Of a stretch of 64,000 bases of DNA, positions 53,171 to 63,752 are shown piece by piece. The notes under the pieces were generated by a model that had not been told where the DNA came from, made no database searches, and was given only the letters and a program-made list of their open reading frames with translations. Location: assembly GCA_934047225.1 (NCBI GenBank), contig OW203991.1, forward strand, positions 8,122,001 through 8,186,000. The letters are read 5' to 3'. This DNA comes from Ypsolopha sequella (lineage: Eukaryota > Arthropoda > Insecta > Lepidoptera > Ypsolophidae). Position 1 is the first letter of the stretch; each line of letters opens with the position of its first letter. Position numbers and translations under genes: made by a program.

Positions 53171-56119
53171 TTAATTACTTTGCATATGTAAAAAGTGCTG
53201 CATGACTCTATTTTTAAAAACAGCTATTGATGAAGACTCTCGAATAATGAGTGGTAAGCTATTCCAAAGACGTATTGCGTAAATTGTGAATGAATTTGTA
53301 AACATGTCAGTTTTATGTGAGGGGGTGCACAAAAGTAAATGGTTCTCTGGGCGATGAAGGCGACCAAGGGAATCACGGGAAACGAAACTTTCTTTCAGGT
53401 AAGAGGGGGAGAGGGGATCATTGAGGATGTTCCAAAGAAGCGTTAAAATATGAGCGTTACGTCGATTTCGGATATTAAGCCAGTTAAGATCAGAACGGGA
53501 TTGCGACACATGGTCGTACTTACGGAGGCCAAAAATGTACCGTATGAATAAATTAAGGAGACGATCAAGCTTATTTAACAATCCTTCAGTAAGATCAGGG
53601 TAACAGACATCGGCATAGTCTAAGATGGGGAGCAAGAGTGAATTAATCAGCATGATCTTAGCAGAATATGGTAAAAATCTTTGCATTCGTTTAAGAGAGT
53701 GTATAGATCCAAAGATCTTTTTGCTAAGTTCAGAGACATGCAGGTCCCATGACATATTGTTCTGGATATAGAGCCCCAGATTCTTTACAGATTTACAGAA
53801 CTTAAGAGGTGTGCTATTTAAACAGACTGGGGGAAGTGAGCTGAGGTCCATTTTGTCTATGAGAGCCCTGCTGCCAACTATCATGACCTGTGTTTTTGAT
53901 GGGTTTATAAGGAGTCCGAATTGTTCTGTCCATTTACTGATGTGGTCAAGGTCAGAAGTCATTTTCTGTATAGCTACTGAAATTAGGTCCTGCTTAAAGG
54001 ACATATAGAGTTGCAGGTCGTCAGCGTACATATGATAACAACTAAAGTTAATGACGGATGTGAGGGTGTTTATAAAGACGGAGAATAGAAGAGGGGATAG
54101 CACACCACCCTGAGGGACGCCAGCTGTAACGTCACACCAATCAGAGAAATTATCATCAGAGCGTATACGCTGCTGTCGGCCATAGAGATACGAATGGAAC
54201 CACTTAGTAGCTGAATCAGAAATATTTAAAGAACGGAGGATGGCCAGGAGGATATCATAGTCAACACAATTAAAAGCGCTGCTGAAATCAAGAAGGGTAA
54301 GGAGGGTGAGTTGCCTATCATCCATAGCTTTACGAAAGTCGTCAGTAATCTTAATGAGAGCAGTACATGTACTGTGGGATGGACGAAATCCCGATTGAAA
54401 TGGATTTAAAAGTTCATTTGAGTGAAGAAAATTCATTAATTGACGATTGACCACCCGTTCGAGAACTTTAGAGAGAAAAGGAAGTATAGAGATTGGACGG
54501 TAGTCTTTGAACTCCAAGGGTTCAGAAATTTTAGGAACTGGAACCATGTATGCCAGTTTCCACGATGCAGGGAAAGTATTTGATGTTAGAGAAAAGTTCA
54601 CAATGTGGGTAACGACAGGGAGAATGATTTCCAGAATAGGGAGGAGAAGATCACGGCCAATAGTGTCGTGGCCTACAGCTTTACTTGGGATAGAGAGAAT
54701 AATTTTACGAATATCGGAGACGAGAACTGGTGTGAAATCAAAAGTATGATGAGACAGAGAAGGAGCAGCTGAGATGCGTTGAATGGTACTATCTTTTAAT
54801 ATTGGATCAATGGTGTGTGGGGGGGAGGAAAAATGTTTATTTAATCCATTAATATCCAAGGATGGGTTAAGAATTTGCCGACATTTGCCAAACCCCAGAG
54901 TACGGAGAAATTGCCAGAGATTTTTAGGATTGCATTTTTCGATAGAAGTGTGTATATGGCGTCGTTTCGCATTCCTAACCATCTGATTGCAGTGGTTCCT
55001 AGCACTTTTAAACCTATTCCAGTTGCTTTCAGATGGGTGTTTTTTATGCTTGCGTCTGAGTTTATCCCTAGTGGCCATGACCTTACGTATTTCTCCAGTA
55101 AGCCAAGGTGTAGGCGGACGTTTCATACGGACTGGGTGTATAGGAGCATGGACATCATAGAGTTCAGTCACTATTTTGTTAAATAGTTCTATTTTGTCAT
55201 CAATTGTCTCGGCATGCTCTAACTCGGACCAATTGATGGCCTTAGCATCAATTATAAGTTTGTCAACAGACATGGCAGCAAAGTTTCGCTGAAGTATGAT
55301 CTTTGGCTTAGGCTTAGGAATTTTCAATTTGTATGAGGCATAGATAAGGTCATGATGGGAAAAGCCAGATGCCGTGAACTGGCCATGGCACGCAATTCGG
55401 TCTGAATTAGGGGTAAGAATAAGGTCTAACAAGGTATGCGAGTCACCCACATGATGAGTAGCATCAAGTGGCATAATTGAGACATTGACAGATGACGTAA
55501 GAGTCCGCAGGTTATTCGATCGAGTATCATCACATAGCAGGTTTGTGTTTAAATCACCCATAATAACAGCATGCTCATATTCGGGCAAATGTGTGACCAG
55601 TAAATGTTCCAGTGTGTTGAAGTAATCAATTGTTGGTGGGGGGTACACAACACCTAATAGAAATTTTGCAGTAGTAAAATCTAGTTCAATGAACATATAT
55701 TCCATGAATGGCTTGTCCCTGTTATATTCAGAGGGTGAATGTGAAATAATTTTATATTTAATATCGGAGCGGAGATATATCGCAACCCCGCCACTACCTG
55801 CACCGGTTCGGTCGTTTCTTATCAAAACGTAGCCCGGAATAGCAACAGAGGTAGAAGGCAGTGTGGGTTTTAACCACGATTCCGAGACAAGACAGGCATG
55901 AATATTATTACTGGTAAAGGTAGCGAGAAATTCAGTGTAGTGTCCGGGAATACTTTGTGCATTAATGTGACATAAGTTTAGATTCTTCTTATGTGGCTGA
56001 AAAGTATTATGAAGTAGATCACTGAGGTGAAGATTATCCAAAGAGTCATCTAATGCATCAATAAAAGAGTCGTTCGAGTCGAATGAATGGAAGAGTTCCG
56101 AGTTGTATGATAAATCCAT
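53171..56119 (-). CDS. LINE ORF2: endonuclease and reverse transcriptase
   Basis: A 982-codon uninterrupted frame. It nicks target DNA and reverse-transcribes the element RNA at the nick. Residues ~45-270 are an exonuclease/endonuclease/phosphatase fold: NLCHINAQSI (~51), a SESWL glutamate (~80), GGVAIYL, MGDLN (~185) and SGFSHHDLIY (~253), where the usual SDH motif reads S-H-H. Residues ~500-780 are the RT: KDYRPISILPFLSKVLERVV, LLDFSSAFNCVDYD (motif A), GVPQGGVLSPLLFSVF (motif B) and YADDLQLY (motif C, ~698-701). The C-terminal ~200 residues contain the usual LINE tail (IYAIRLWNSLPLIIR). Length is normal for the group and no stop or frameshift was seen. It probably acts with ORF1p in a ribonucleoprotein. 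Apart from the SHH variant, nothing argues against activity. Confidence 0.9.
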   Translation of the reverse strand: MDLSYNSELFHSFDSNDSFIDALDDSLDNLHLSDLLHNTFQPHKKNLNLCHINAQSIPGHYTEFLATFTSNNIHACLVSESWLKPTLPSTSVAIPGYVLIRNDRTGAGSGGVAIYLRSDIKYKIISHSPSEYNRDKPFMEYMFIELDFTTAKFLLGVVYPPPTIDYFNTLEHLLVTHLPEYEHAVIMGDLNTNLLCDDTRSNNLRTLTSSVNVSIMPLDATHHVGDSHTLLDLILTPNSDRIACHGQFTASGFSHHDLIYASYKLKIPKPKPKIILQRNFAAMSVDKLIIDAKAINWSELEHAETIDDKIELFNKIVTELYDVHAPIHPVRMKRPPTPWLTGEIRKVMATRDKLRRKHKKHPSESNWNRFKSARNHCNQMVRNAKRRHIHTSIEKCNPKNLWQFLRTLGFGKCRQILNPSLDINGLNKHFSSPPHTIDPILKDSTIQRISAAPSLSHHTFDFTPVLVSDIRKIILSIPSKAVGHDTIGRDLLLPILEIILPVVTHIVNFSLTSNTFPASWKLAYMVPVPKISEPLEFKDYRPISILPFLSKVLERVVNRQLMNFLHSNELLNPFQSGFRPSHSTCTALIKITDDFRKAMDDRQLTLLTLLDFSSAFNCVDYDILLAILRSLNISDSATKWFHSYLYGRQQRIRSDDNFSDWCDVTAGVPQGGVLSPLLFSVFINTLTSVINFSCYHMYADDLQLYMSFKQDLISVAIQKMTSDLDHISKWTEQFGLLINPSKTQVMIVGSRALIDKMDLSSLPPVCLNSTPLKFCKSVKNLGLYIQNNMSWDLHVSELSKKIFGSIHSLKRMQRFLPYSAKIMLINSLLLPILDYADVCYPDLTEGLLNKLDRLLNLFIRYIFGLRKYDHVSQSRSDLNWLNIRNRRNAHILTLLWNILNDPLSPSYLKESFVSRDSLGRLHRPENHLLLCTPSHKTDMFTNSFTIYAIRLWNSLPLIIRESSSIAVFKNRVMQHFLHMQSN

Positions 56120-56794
56120 TGTAAGAATATAAATAACTAATTATATAATAATATATAAAAACTTAAAAGTATGTAAATATATAATATAATAAAAATAAGG
56201 TGAAAGTGGTAAAACTAAATAGGTACCTACAACAAAGTACCACAACACCGCTAGCTCACCAAAATTAATCTTATTATAACACTACAGTACATGTTGTTCG
56301 AAATATTTCTGATTAACTCAAAGAATACAATACAAAACACTATGTTATGCAATTAAGTTGTATTAATGAATCTATGATATATAATCTATGAGTTTTAATT
56401 AATTTAACTATTGAAGTCACAATACACTATTCACTATTATCCATAGTTATTCGCAACATTAGACACATCTATGCAGAAAATTCATAAATTAGATTTAAAT
56501 TATAACTAACAATGTTTAATGTTGCATAATAAGACTGGAACATAAGCTGAGACTAGTACTATAATATCTTAAAACGGAACGAAACGGCAAAACGTCACAA
56601 AAGTGTGGGTGAAATAATTTTATTTTGCAAATAGAAATAAAAAGAGGAGATATAGGTATATCAGGCTACCCGATGAAGCAAAAAATAGCAAGTTGAACAT
56701 TTGCTATTGCGTATCATTAAAAGTAAGTATTTTAAACCAAAATAGTACCTGGCTGTTCTAAGAGCTACCATAGAATACTATAGAATGACAGCAA
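56120..56794 (-). other. Long inter-ORF region of the LINE
   Basis: AT-rich, with no frame of note. Most LINEs of this style have overlapping or closely spaced ORFs, so this spacer may be a family feature or a secondary insertion. No element ends were recognised in it. Confidence 0.5.
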
Positions 56795-57547
56795 TCATTT
56801 TTTTCCAGGAATAGCCCGCTTAGTCCGGCCTGTAGAAGTTTGAGCTACAGGCGACGGTGAGGGCGGATATTTGGCTGCAAACTCCTGCAGTTGCTCCATT
56901 GTGTTGAGCCGCAGCTTTTCGCCATCAGACAGCTTTAGGAACAGGTTCCCATCCTGGGTCCAGCAACGAGTGACACCGTACATTTTGCGAGCTTCAGCAA
57001 ATATATGCCTGCGACGCCCCGTCAGGAACTCAGCTATGGAAATTTGGCATCCCTTCAGCTCTTTTTTCTTCATCCAGACTGATGATCTAATATCAATGCT
57101 AGAGAACCTAACAAGAACTGGACGGCAGCCACTTTTGTTTTGTGGAGGCCTACCAAGGCGGTAACAGGATCTGATGGAGGCAGCAGTGAACTCGGGCAAT
57201 TTGAGTTTCTGATTTATTGTCTGTGTGACCACAGCGGAGACATCTTCATCACCTGACTCTTCAACGCCACGGAATAGCAAAAACTTTCGTCTGCCCCGGT
57301 TGTCCATATCATCAACAACTTGGGAGACTGATGATATCTGCTGCCGGAGAAGGCTAATTGTCTCCTTCATCCAATCTTTAAAAACTGCAAATTCACCAGC
57401 CAGTTGGTCGAGACTCAAAGGACTTTTTGATGCAGCTACCATCCGGGCTTCAAAGTCTGCCATTGTATCCAGGAACTTTTTCTCCATGGTGTTGACGGCG
57501 GCTAGGGGCTCGACTGTGGTGGCATTGGTAACCTTTGACCTGACCAT
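56795..57547 (-). CDS. LINE ORF1: nucleic-acid-binding protein
   Basis: A 250-codon intact frame starting MVRSKVTNATT. Residues ~20-95 are likely helical/coiled-coil (MEKKFLDTMADFEARM, LRQQISSVSQVVDDMDN). Residues ~95-165 read RRKFLLFRGVEESGDED then RSCYRLGRPP and RPVLVRFSS, the order seen in RRM-like ORF1 proteins (strand-helix-strand with a conserved R/K-rich face). The rest (AEFLTGRRRHIFAEARKM, NLFLKLSDGEKLRL) resembles the C-terminal domain of L1-type ORF1p, followed by a basic tail (GRTKRAIPGKK). It is expected to coat element RNA and form trimers (family knowledge). It has no CCHC zinc knuckle. It lies upstream of ORF2 on the same strand. Confidence 0.82.
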   Translation of the reverse strand: MVRSKVTNATTVEPLAAVNTMEKKFLDTMADFEARMVAASKSPLSLDQLAGEFAVFKDWMKETISLLRQQISSVSQVVDDMDNRGRRKFLLFRGVEESGDEDVSAVVTQTINQKLKLPEFTAASIRSCYRLGRPPQNKSGCRPVLVRFSSIDIRSSVWMKKKELKGCQISIAEFLTGRRRHIFAEARKMYGVTRCWTQDGNLFLKLSDGEKLRLNTMEQLQEFAAKYPPSPSPVAQTSTGRTKRAIPGKK

Positions 57548-57956
57548 TGTGGATTTTCAAACAAGTGCAGTAGTACCAAAGTGTCTTTAAGTGAGGTTAT
57601 GTTTTGGTGAGTGGCAGTTTTTAGTTATACCATAACTCAAATGAAGCAAAACATTGGTAAAATAAATAACACTGTGTACACTTGAAAATACAGTCACTTT
57701 GGATATAAAATGTAAGTAAAATATATATAATTGTATTAAAATTAATTAGAGCTTCAAATTTGCGTGTGTTTATTTTAAACACCTACCCGCGAAAAAATAT
57801 TGAAAAATATTGAAAATATACGGTTTAGCTATATTCACTTACCTAAACTGATTTCGAGAAATCTTTGGAAACTTGGGGGACCGAAATATATGAAAAGCCA
57901 CGGCAATAGGTTTGTATTCAAAAATAATAAATGTATTAACATTATGGTATCACAAA

Positions 57957-58269
57957 CAAAGATTTCAAAAGTAAAGATAAGCCCTTACCGTAGTATGACA
58001 GCACCAAATTGTTTCCACCTTTAAATGGGTGACGCTCACACGTTTGGTTGGAATCAGTCCTCATCTGAATACAGTGATAGTTGGACGCCTTAAGAGCACT
58101 TAAAGTTTTGAATTTTTACGACTTTAGTAGTCTGATCAGTTTGCTGACCGTAGGTAGACAGATTGCGCACTCATATTGTGCGCGCGTCGGCATTATATTA
58201 ACGCACACATTCAAAAACAATGCAGTAGATTTTAGGTGCCAGGGCTCATATAAACTTTTGAAATCTTTG
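57957..58269 (+). mobile_element. hAT-like MITE with CAAAGATTTCAAAAGT ends (copy 2)
   Basis: 313 bp with inverted ends CAAAGATTTCAAAAGT and ACTTTTGAAATCTTTG, flanked by ATCACAAA at 57949-57956 and 58270-58277 (8/8). Homologous to 51567-51857. Frames inside (58081, 58116) are by-products. Confidence 0.9.
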
Positions 58270-58528
58270 ATCACAAAAGACACTGTCTTATTAAACATAG
58301 ATTATGGTTGTATATACGACAGAACCAATTTGTAAACACCACTTTTTTGTATTGAATGATTTCGATAAATCTTTGAAAATTGGAAAAATTATCCCCTCAT
58401 TCTCAACCTCAATGTTGTGTAAGAACTTTTTTAAACAAATTATATTTCAAATTGCGGTCTCCGCGCTTTTATGGCTATCCACAATGTGACTGAAAAAAAA
58501 AGATTGTTTCAAAACACATGTAGATATA

Positions 58529-58920
58529 ATAGTAGTTTATGCTACTAGGGCGAAAACGAATAAATTACGAGGACGATTTAAAACACGAGCGTAGCGAGTG
58601 TTTTAAACGTAACCGAGTAATTTATTGCTCTTACGCCCGTGTATCATACTACGTTTTTCAATGCATAGTGTGAGGAAATAAAACAAACATAATCTTGTGA
58701 ACTTTAAATTATGATTGGCTCAAAAGGACTGTATCCAGAGCCGTTAAACAGTGGAAAAAAAAGTATAACATTTATGGTATACAGGAAAGGCTGCAGGTTA
58801 GCCAAGCATTGAAAAAAAAAATTATAATAATAATAAAGCCCTAGGGCAAAATAATCGACTTTCTGTTCGGTTTTGATGAATAAAAAGTGGGCCTTTACAA
58901 GCACTTGCATTGAAAAATAT
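58529..58920 (+). mobile_element. R380 repeat (copy 4)
   Basis: Starts ATAGTAGTTTATGCTACTAG and ends AAGCACTTGCATTGAAAAAT. It is nearly the same as copy 3 at 33438. CACATGTA lies before it and TACATGTC after it, but no clear duplication. Confidence 0.75.
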
Positions 58921-59089
58921 AAAAATACATGTCATTTCAAAACAAAACAACGGCAAAGCTTCTAACTCCACAATTCCTGCGAAGAGTATGATATGACAAG
59001 AGTGCCTTTGTACACAATTAGCATCAACAAAATGGTACTTCCGATAACTAAATAACTTGCTATTAAATATCAATAAAATTGCTGATTCT

Positions 59090-59415
59090 CAACCGCACCC
59101 CTTTAAATTGCCCTCCAAAGAGCACGTATTCTATTAAAATTCATAGCACATAAAAGCTGTTCACGTAATAAGGCTTTATGTACACGTACATCCCTATGTG
59201 CATAGCTAGAGGGTAAATGGCGCTGCTAGCTCCCACCCCCTGGCAGCCTATCGTAGCGAAATCCCGGGGGTTGCGCCGTTAGCGCGAGCAAGATGGAGAG
59301 ATAATGCCATACTATTTTATTACGGGGCGGGGTCTATAAAAAGCATTTTGAAAAAATTCTTTGTCGAAGGCAGAAATTATTTGAGAGCTCCGACGTTATT
59401 GATTGTTGCATCAAT
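59090..59415. other. GC-richer patch with a TATA-like motif
   Basis: Bases 59210-59345 are much less AT-rich than the surroundings (CTCCCACCCCCTGGCAGCC, ATCCCGGGGGTTGCGCCG) and end GGGGCGGGGTCTATAAAAAG. This could be a promoter or a piece of an unknown repeat. No coding frame follows. Confidence 0.25.
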
Positions 59416-59424
59416 CATTTAGAT

Positions 59425-59715
59425 TTTGAAAGAAAAGGGGTGGGGAGGTTTGTTTTTTAATATTTTTTTCAATATCGATATCATCACGACATGAATCCCC
59501 GAGTGGGTATCAGAGGTGTTTCCAAGTGTAAATTGTAAAATGCGGGTCACAGTCCACACTTGGTAAACCCGCTTTTCACCAACGATTATTACATCCCAAA
59601 CGTGATGGGTGTTGAGCCCTACCGCCGTATTTCGGGCACAAATAGACCAAATTAATATGCACCGCGGGATTGAACCCACGACCTTTGGGTTAGCGGGAGA
59701 GCGATTCTTTTGTTA
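59425..59715 (-). mobile_element. SINE-like element with tRNA-related head
   Basis: On the minus strand from 59703: CTCTCCCGCTAACCCAAAGG then GGTTCAATCCCGCGG (B-box-like), a middle part, and the tail shared with 480-600 (GTGTGGACTGTGACC, AACACCTCTGATACCCAC, GGATTCATGTCGTGATGATA). Here head and tail have the same sense, as a SINE should. The A box is poorly preserved. Confidence 0.6.
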
Positions 59716-60004
59716 AAAACATTTTTTATCTTTTGGTTCTATTTATATGCGGTTTAACTCTACATTTCTTACAGCAATACATAATTGTAAAAATCCATAA
59801 TCATAATATTTACATATCCCAAACCGAGTTAAGTTAAATCTTTTTATTTAAATTCCTCTCTATTGTTTAATTTTGTTGATTCATTGTACAAATTTTGCTT
59901 TTCTTTAGGCCATCGAGCATTCTTCCCGACATAATAATGCGATTGTTATACAATAATAAGAAATATCTACCTAGTAGACTCATTACAAAGTACCTAGGTT
60001 TACA

Positions 60005-60180
60005 CAACTAGCCGTTTGCCCGCGGCTCCAGCCGCTGCACAGGCTTGTAGTGATGTATTACTTAGATAGGGGTACCTATCCTTACACGGATACCTATCCT
60101 ATCCTATATTTACACGGTAGTGTAAACTATATTTAGTGGTTCTCTAGTTAAAATGGAACAAACAGACAGACAGACAAAAA
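60005..60180 (+). repeat. CTAGC-type repeat (copy 3)
   Basis: Starts CTAGCCGTTTGCCCGCGGCT and contains GTGGTTCTCTAGTTAAAATG and ACAGACAGACAGAC, parallel to 25358-25560. Confidence 0.5.
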
Positions 60181-60289
60181 TTATGAAAATTGTCATTTTG
60201 ACCACAGTAAAATAATATATTTAAACCTTTTTAAAATTTGGCAAAACTATTTAATGTAGACACAGACACGACATTTTTACTACTTTATT

Positions 60290-60400
60290 ATTAGAATACC
60301 TATGTGAAAGAAGTTTGTCAAGATCGTAGCAGATGGAAATATGTTGCCTCTGTCTACCCCTCTGGGACACAGGTGTGAGTATATCGTGAGTGTAAGTCAA
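60290..60400 (+). pseudogene. LINE C-terminal fragment (same family as 12241)
   Basis: The plus-strand frame gives VKEVCQDRSRWKYVASVYPS then GTQV and a stop near 60377. This is the terminal part of the LINE product, also visible (in a broken frame) at 13495-13570 and on the minus strand at 35530. Confidence 0.65.
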
Positions 60401-60668
60401 TAAATTGTAAAATTTTGTTGTTTCTCTCAATGAACGCACAAAAACGCAAGAAACTCTAAAATTAGAGTAACCCTGACATAAAAACAGTTATTAACAAATT
60501 AGTGCAATAATAATCTATGCATTCGGGTGAATCGTTGCACTAAATCATACATGCAACTGTTATCATTGTTTATCGTGCTTGCCTGACATAATAATTGACA
60601 TACAAATACAACTCCTATCTTATGATTATGAATTAAATGATAAGTAGTCTGTTACTAGCGTACTACTA

Positions 60669-60800
60669 GGGCATCGGTTCCCAATTTGTTTGGGCTATGG
60701 AACCCTAAACAATCGCCCTTTTTTTGGCGGAACCCCAACTCCTACAATGAAAGTTAAGATGAAAGTTAAGCTTTTCTTATTCAAGAGTTCTTAAGGCGAT
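60669..60800 (+). repeat. hAT-like left end fragment
   Basis: AGGGCATCGGTTCCCAATTT and GGCTATGGAACCCTAAAC resemble the left end of a hAT element. It is followed at 60793 by TTAAGGCGATATGTTCAG, a 5' tip of TTAA MITE subfamily 1. No right end was found for either. Confidence 0.4.
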
Positions 60801-61480
60801 ATGTTCAGAATAAAATGTATATTTCGGAACGCATCCATCAATGGTCTATATATTTTGTCTATGGACTTGGAGCTGTCAAAATACGAGGGACGTGGACATT
60901 TTCTTGGTATAGATCGCGGACGATTTTAATATGTGTTATATTAAGGGATATTAACGGCAAATCGGTGCGGACATCGTAAGAAACAGTATTCAGTCAAGGG
61001 CTGACGATATTTTGGTGTGAAGACCATTTTGAGTGAATTTCCTGTGTGTGTGTGACATAACCTGTGTCCACGCAGCTTCCGACAAGTGGACTTGTCCTTT
61101 ATCATTTCTTCTGGGTTCGGATGCATCCCGGGGTAGGTGGGTCGTGTTTAGATTCATCGTGGAGGTGAGCAGCGTGTCACAGCACCGGAGCGCCTTGGAG
61201 TCATCGTGAAAGGAATTCGCGAGGACTACCTGATGAGGTCATCATGCAATAGTCTGGTAGGACATTTTATATTAAATATTGTAGAATATAAGATACTTGT
61301 ATACTATAAATCTGGGACAGCTTATGGGCCCCTGTTCCAGCTGCAAGTATCGCCCTTTAGCATACAATTAGTGGTGTCTGAGCGTGGTTATGGAATCCTC
61401 GCACCAGTGACGCCGATGCCCGTCACTAGTCAGTATTACCACTTTTTATATGCTACAATTTCTGGTAGCAACGAGCGTTT
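60800..61480. other. Unassigned, GC-balanced segment
   Basis: Bases 60950-61260 have unusually mixed composition, with TCGTGGAGGTGAGC (donor-like) at 61158. Short frames exist on both strands. It may be an unrecognised retroelement or a non-coding exon. No family was recognised. Confidence 0.25.
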
Positions 61481-61487
61481 TTACCTA

Positions 61488-61903
61488 ACACGATATGTAA
61501 AAGTTTTAGCATCCCTGTTTCTCCATATGCGAAAAAACCCTCAATGCGAGAGGGACGGATTCGTGGAAAAGTAGCAAAAAGTGGGTTTTTTATTAATATA
61601 AAATGTACTAAAAATGCTATCGAAATTTCGTTTAACCAGGTCTTAGATACTGTTAAAACCCATCTAATAAAATATAATTGCAGTCCATATGTCATTCTAA
61701 ATTGTCACAGGAGAATTGGTGTCGATAAAGACCTCATTCCAATAAATATTTCTACCTAGCCGAATTTCTCCAATCGCGTTTCTGTTTTAACAGATCCCTA
61801 GAAAAAGATTCCAAAAATAATACACTATTTTATCAAAATAATACATTATTTACTGAAGTACATATGCAAGTTATAAAAGTGTCGATTTTTTTTCCGTAGC
61901 GCC
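61488..61903 (+). mobile_element. TTAA-type MITE, subfamily 1, near full length
   Basis: Right end CCGTAGCGCC before TTAA (61904-61907). The left end reads CTAACACGATATGTAAAAG, so its TTAAGGCG is mutated. The interior matches 31751-32157 closely. Confidence 0.8.
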
Positions 61904-62034
61904 TTAAATATCACACTGAGTCCACCACATACCCAATCTCACCACCCACCCATGGCCTCATAAAGAGTATTATTTATAATCAGAATGTTAGCATATATGG
62001 TTTTTGGCCCTTTTTGCGAATGGGTTCTGTATCC

Positions 62035-62390
62035 AATAAGCGCCGGCGCGACTTCGTCAGTGTCACTACAAGCGAAAACACTTTCAGTGCGAGAAATGCG
62101 GATTTAGGCCGAAAGTGAAAAGAGTATGCTTTTTATTTTTATAAAAATTAAAAATAATAATTAGAAAACCCATCTTATAAAAATATATTTGAGTTTTGTG
62201 TACATGAATCCTGTTCGTCAAACGAGAAAATGTGTTTTTGAAGACCTCATTTCAATTATTACTTCTGTTGGGGAAATGATGTATCCAAACGTGTTTTCCA
62301 AAAACAAAACCCTAGATTATATAATCAAACTGCATATACCATAAATTGAATTTCATGATACACATATATTTAGCGCCCATACTTCATATA
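62035..62390 (+). mobile_element. TTAA-type MITE, subfamily 2, degenerate
   Basis: GTCAGTGTCACTACAAGCG, CAGTGCGAGAAATGCGGATT, CATTTCAATTATTACTTCTG and AACCCTAGATTATATAATC follow the subfamily-2 order, with many substitutions and lost ends. Confidence 0.6.
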
Positions 62391-62399
62391 CCAAACACA

Positions 62400-63060
62400 C
62401 ATTGATAGTGTGTTTAGGTTTAGATATTGTGATCTTAGAGATAGAAGATACAAACAGGGTTGGATTTCGTAGTATAATTATACTATTTGTACCATATTTT
62501 CATGACATGTAGTATGTAGTATCGTAATGGAACTATACTACGTAAAAATACCATAATTTTATATTCAGGCCGACCGACTTGTTTTATTGATTGAGACGTT
62601 TTGCTTTTTAACATTTACCCTACAATATAGGGAATTTCTGTGCGTGATGAATATTCTCAGTAAATTTTTTAAAATTTTCACAATTAAATAACTAAATAAA
62701 CAAATATTTATTAAATTATGATTATTTCTAGTAATTTTTTTTTATTTCACTAACAAATAGGCAATTTTATTTCAATTCAAAGCAAAAATCGACGAAAAAC
62801 GAAATGTAGTATAATTTTAGCCAAGTAGTATATTTTTAATTCCCATAGACAATCATTTTCCGAGGGTCTGAATCCAACCCTGGATACAAACTAGGTGGAT
62901 GTACCTAGGTACATCTCTGATTCATAGTTTGTAGAAGTAGGTATACCTACCTATGACAATGATATCTAAGTAGATTCAAAAATTGTTAAAAAAAAAAAGT
63001 TTCAAAGGTTGATAAATGGTCCGTGCCAATATATAGTAAGTAGGTACTTTATGTAGGTAG
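62400..63060. other. No recognisable gene
   Basis: AT-rich, no repeat partner seen. Confidence 0.35.
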
Positions 63061-63063
63061 GTA

Positions 63064-63232
63064 ATAAAGCTGATTCTGGAGGCTTAAACTTTAGTTAAAG
63101 TGCTGTCAAAACTTGAAATTTTTCAAAGTAATTTAACTTCTGTTCCTTATAGCTAAGGACTATTTTGTAATGAAGAAAATTTAGTTTTGACAGCACTAAA
63201 TCTAAAATTAAAGCCTTCAGAATCAGCTTTAT
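63064..63232. mobile_element. Fold-back MITE, about 169 bp
   Basis: Arms AATAAAGCTGATTCTGGAGG ... AGTGCTGTCAAAACT and AGTTTTGACAGCACT ... AGAATCAGCTTTATT are inverted with few mismatches, with a spacer of about 65 bp. Confidence 0.7.
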
Positions 63233-63752
63233 TGTATGTTACTTTTCTTAGGAGAATTTAATTCTTATTTTATGATTGGCCCTTGGATTGGTATCATAAA
63301 AATACTGGCTGTTTTTTTTACAAATTTGTCTTGTTCGATTCCCGGTTTAGGCAGGTTCCTTTAAGTTAAATTTGCTATCTTCAATATTTAGGGTACTTTC
63401 CCGGAGGCATTCGTTTAGTTCACTCTGTACTATATAGGAAAATAATCAGCGCCCCACAAATCTTTGGCGCCCCCTTCCTATCTGCACATTCACAATCGCA
63501 GTTTTAAATATACTTACTTTACTTTCAAAACTTTATTTACAAGTTAGTTATCACTGCAGAGATAAGTATCCAGATGCAACAAGTCGTTATTAGCGAATTT
63601 TTTATGATAACAAGTGTACGGTCACGGCGAATAGGTACGCGATAACATCGTAGTGTCATGTAGATGCGGTCTCTACAAAAGACCCGCCTGACGCATAAAT
63701 ACCGCAGCAATGTACGCTTTTGAGCACCTTGCATCACCGTTCACAGACTAAC

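Larger units (their letters stand above)
52794..57806 (-). mobile_element. Apparently full-length LINE (CR1/Jockey-like) with intact ORF1 and ORF2
   Basis: About 5.0 kb on the minus strand, with an ATT-repeat tail at 52794-52808 and 3' UTR CTTTATTGCACTA / GGCGAACTTAATGC. ORF2 ends at 53171 and ORF1 starts at 57547. ATATTGAAAATATA occurs at 52780-52793 and 57807-57820, a possible 14-bp target duplication that would define a complete 5' end. The local sequence is AT-rich, so that match has some chance component. The gap between the ORFs is unusually long (675 bp, AT-rich). A truncated relative is at 42815. Clade is judged from motif style only. Confidence 0.8.

Noticed and set aside
53811..55186. 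Several plus-strand frames of 65-103 codons
   Set aside because: Antisense of the intact LINE ORF2.
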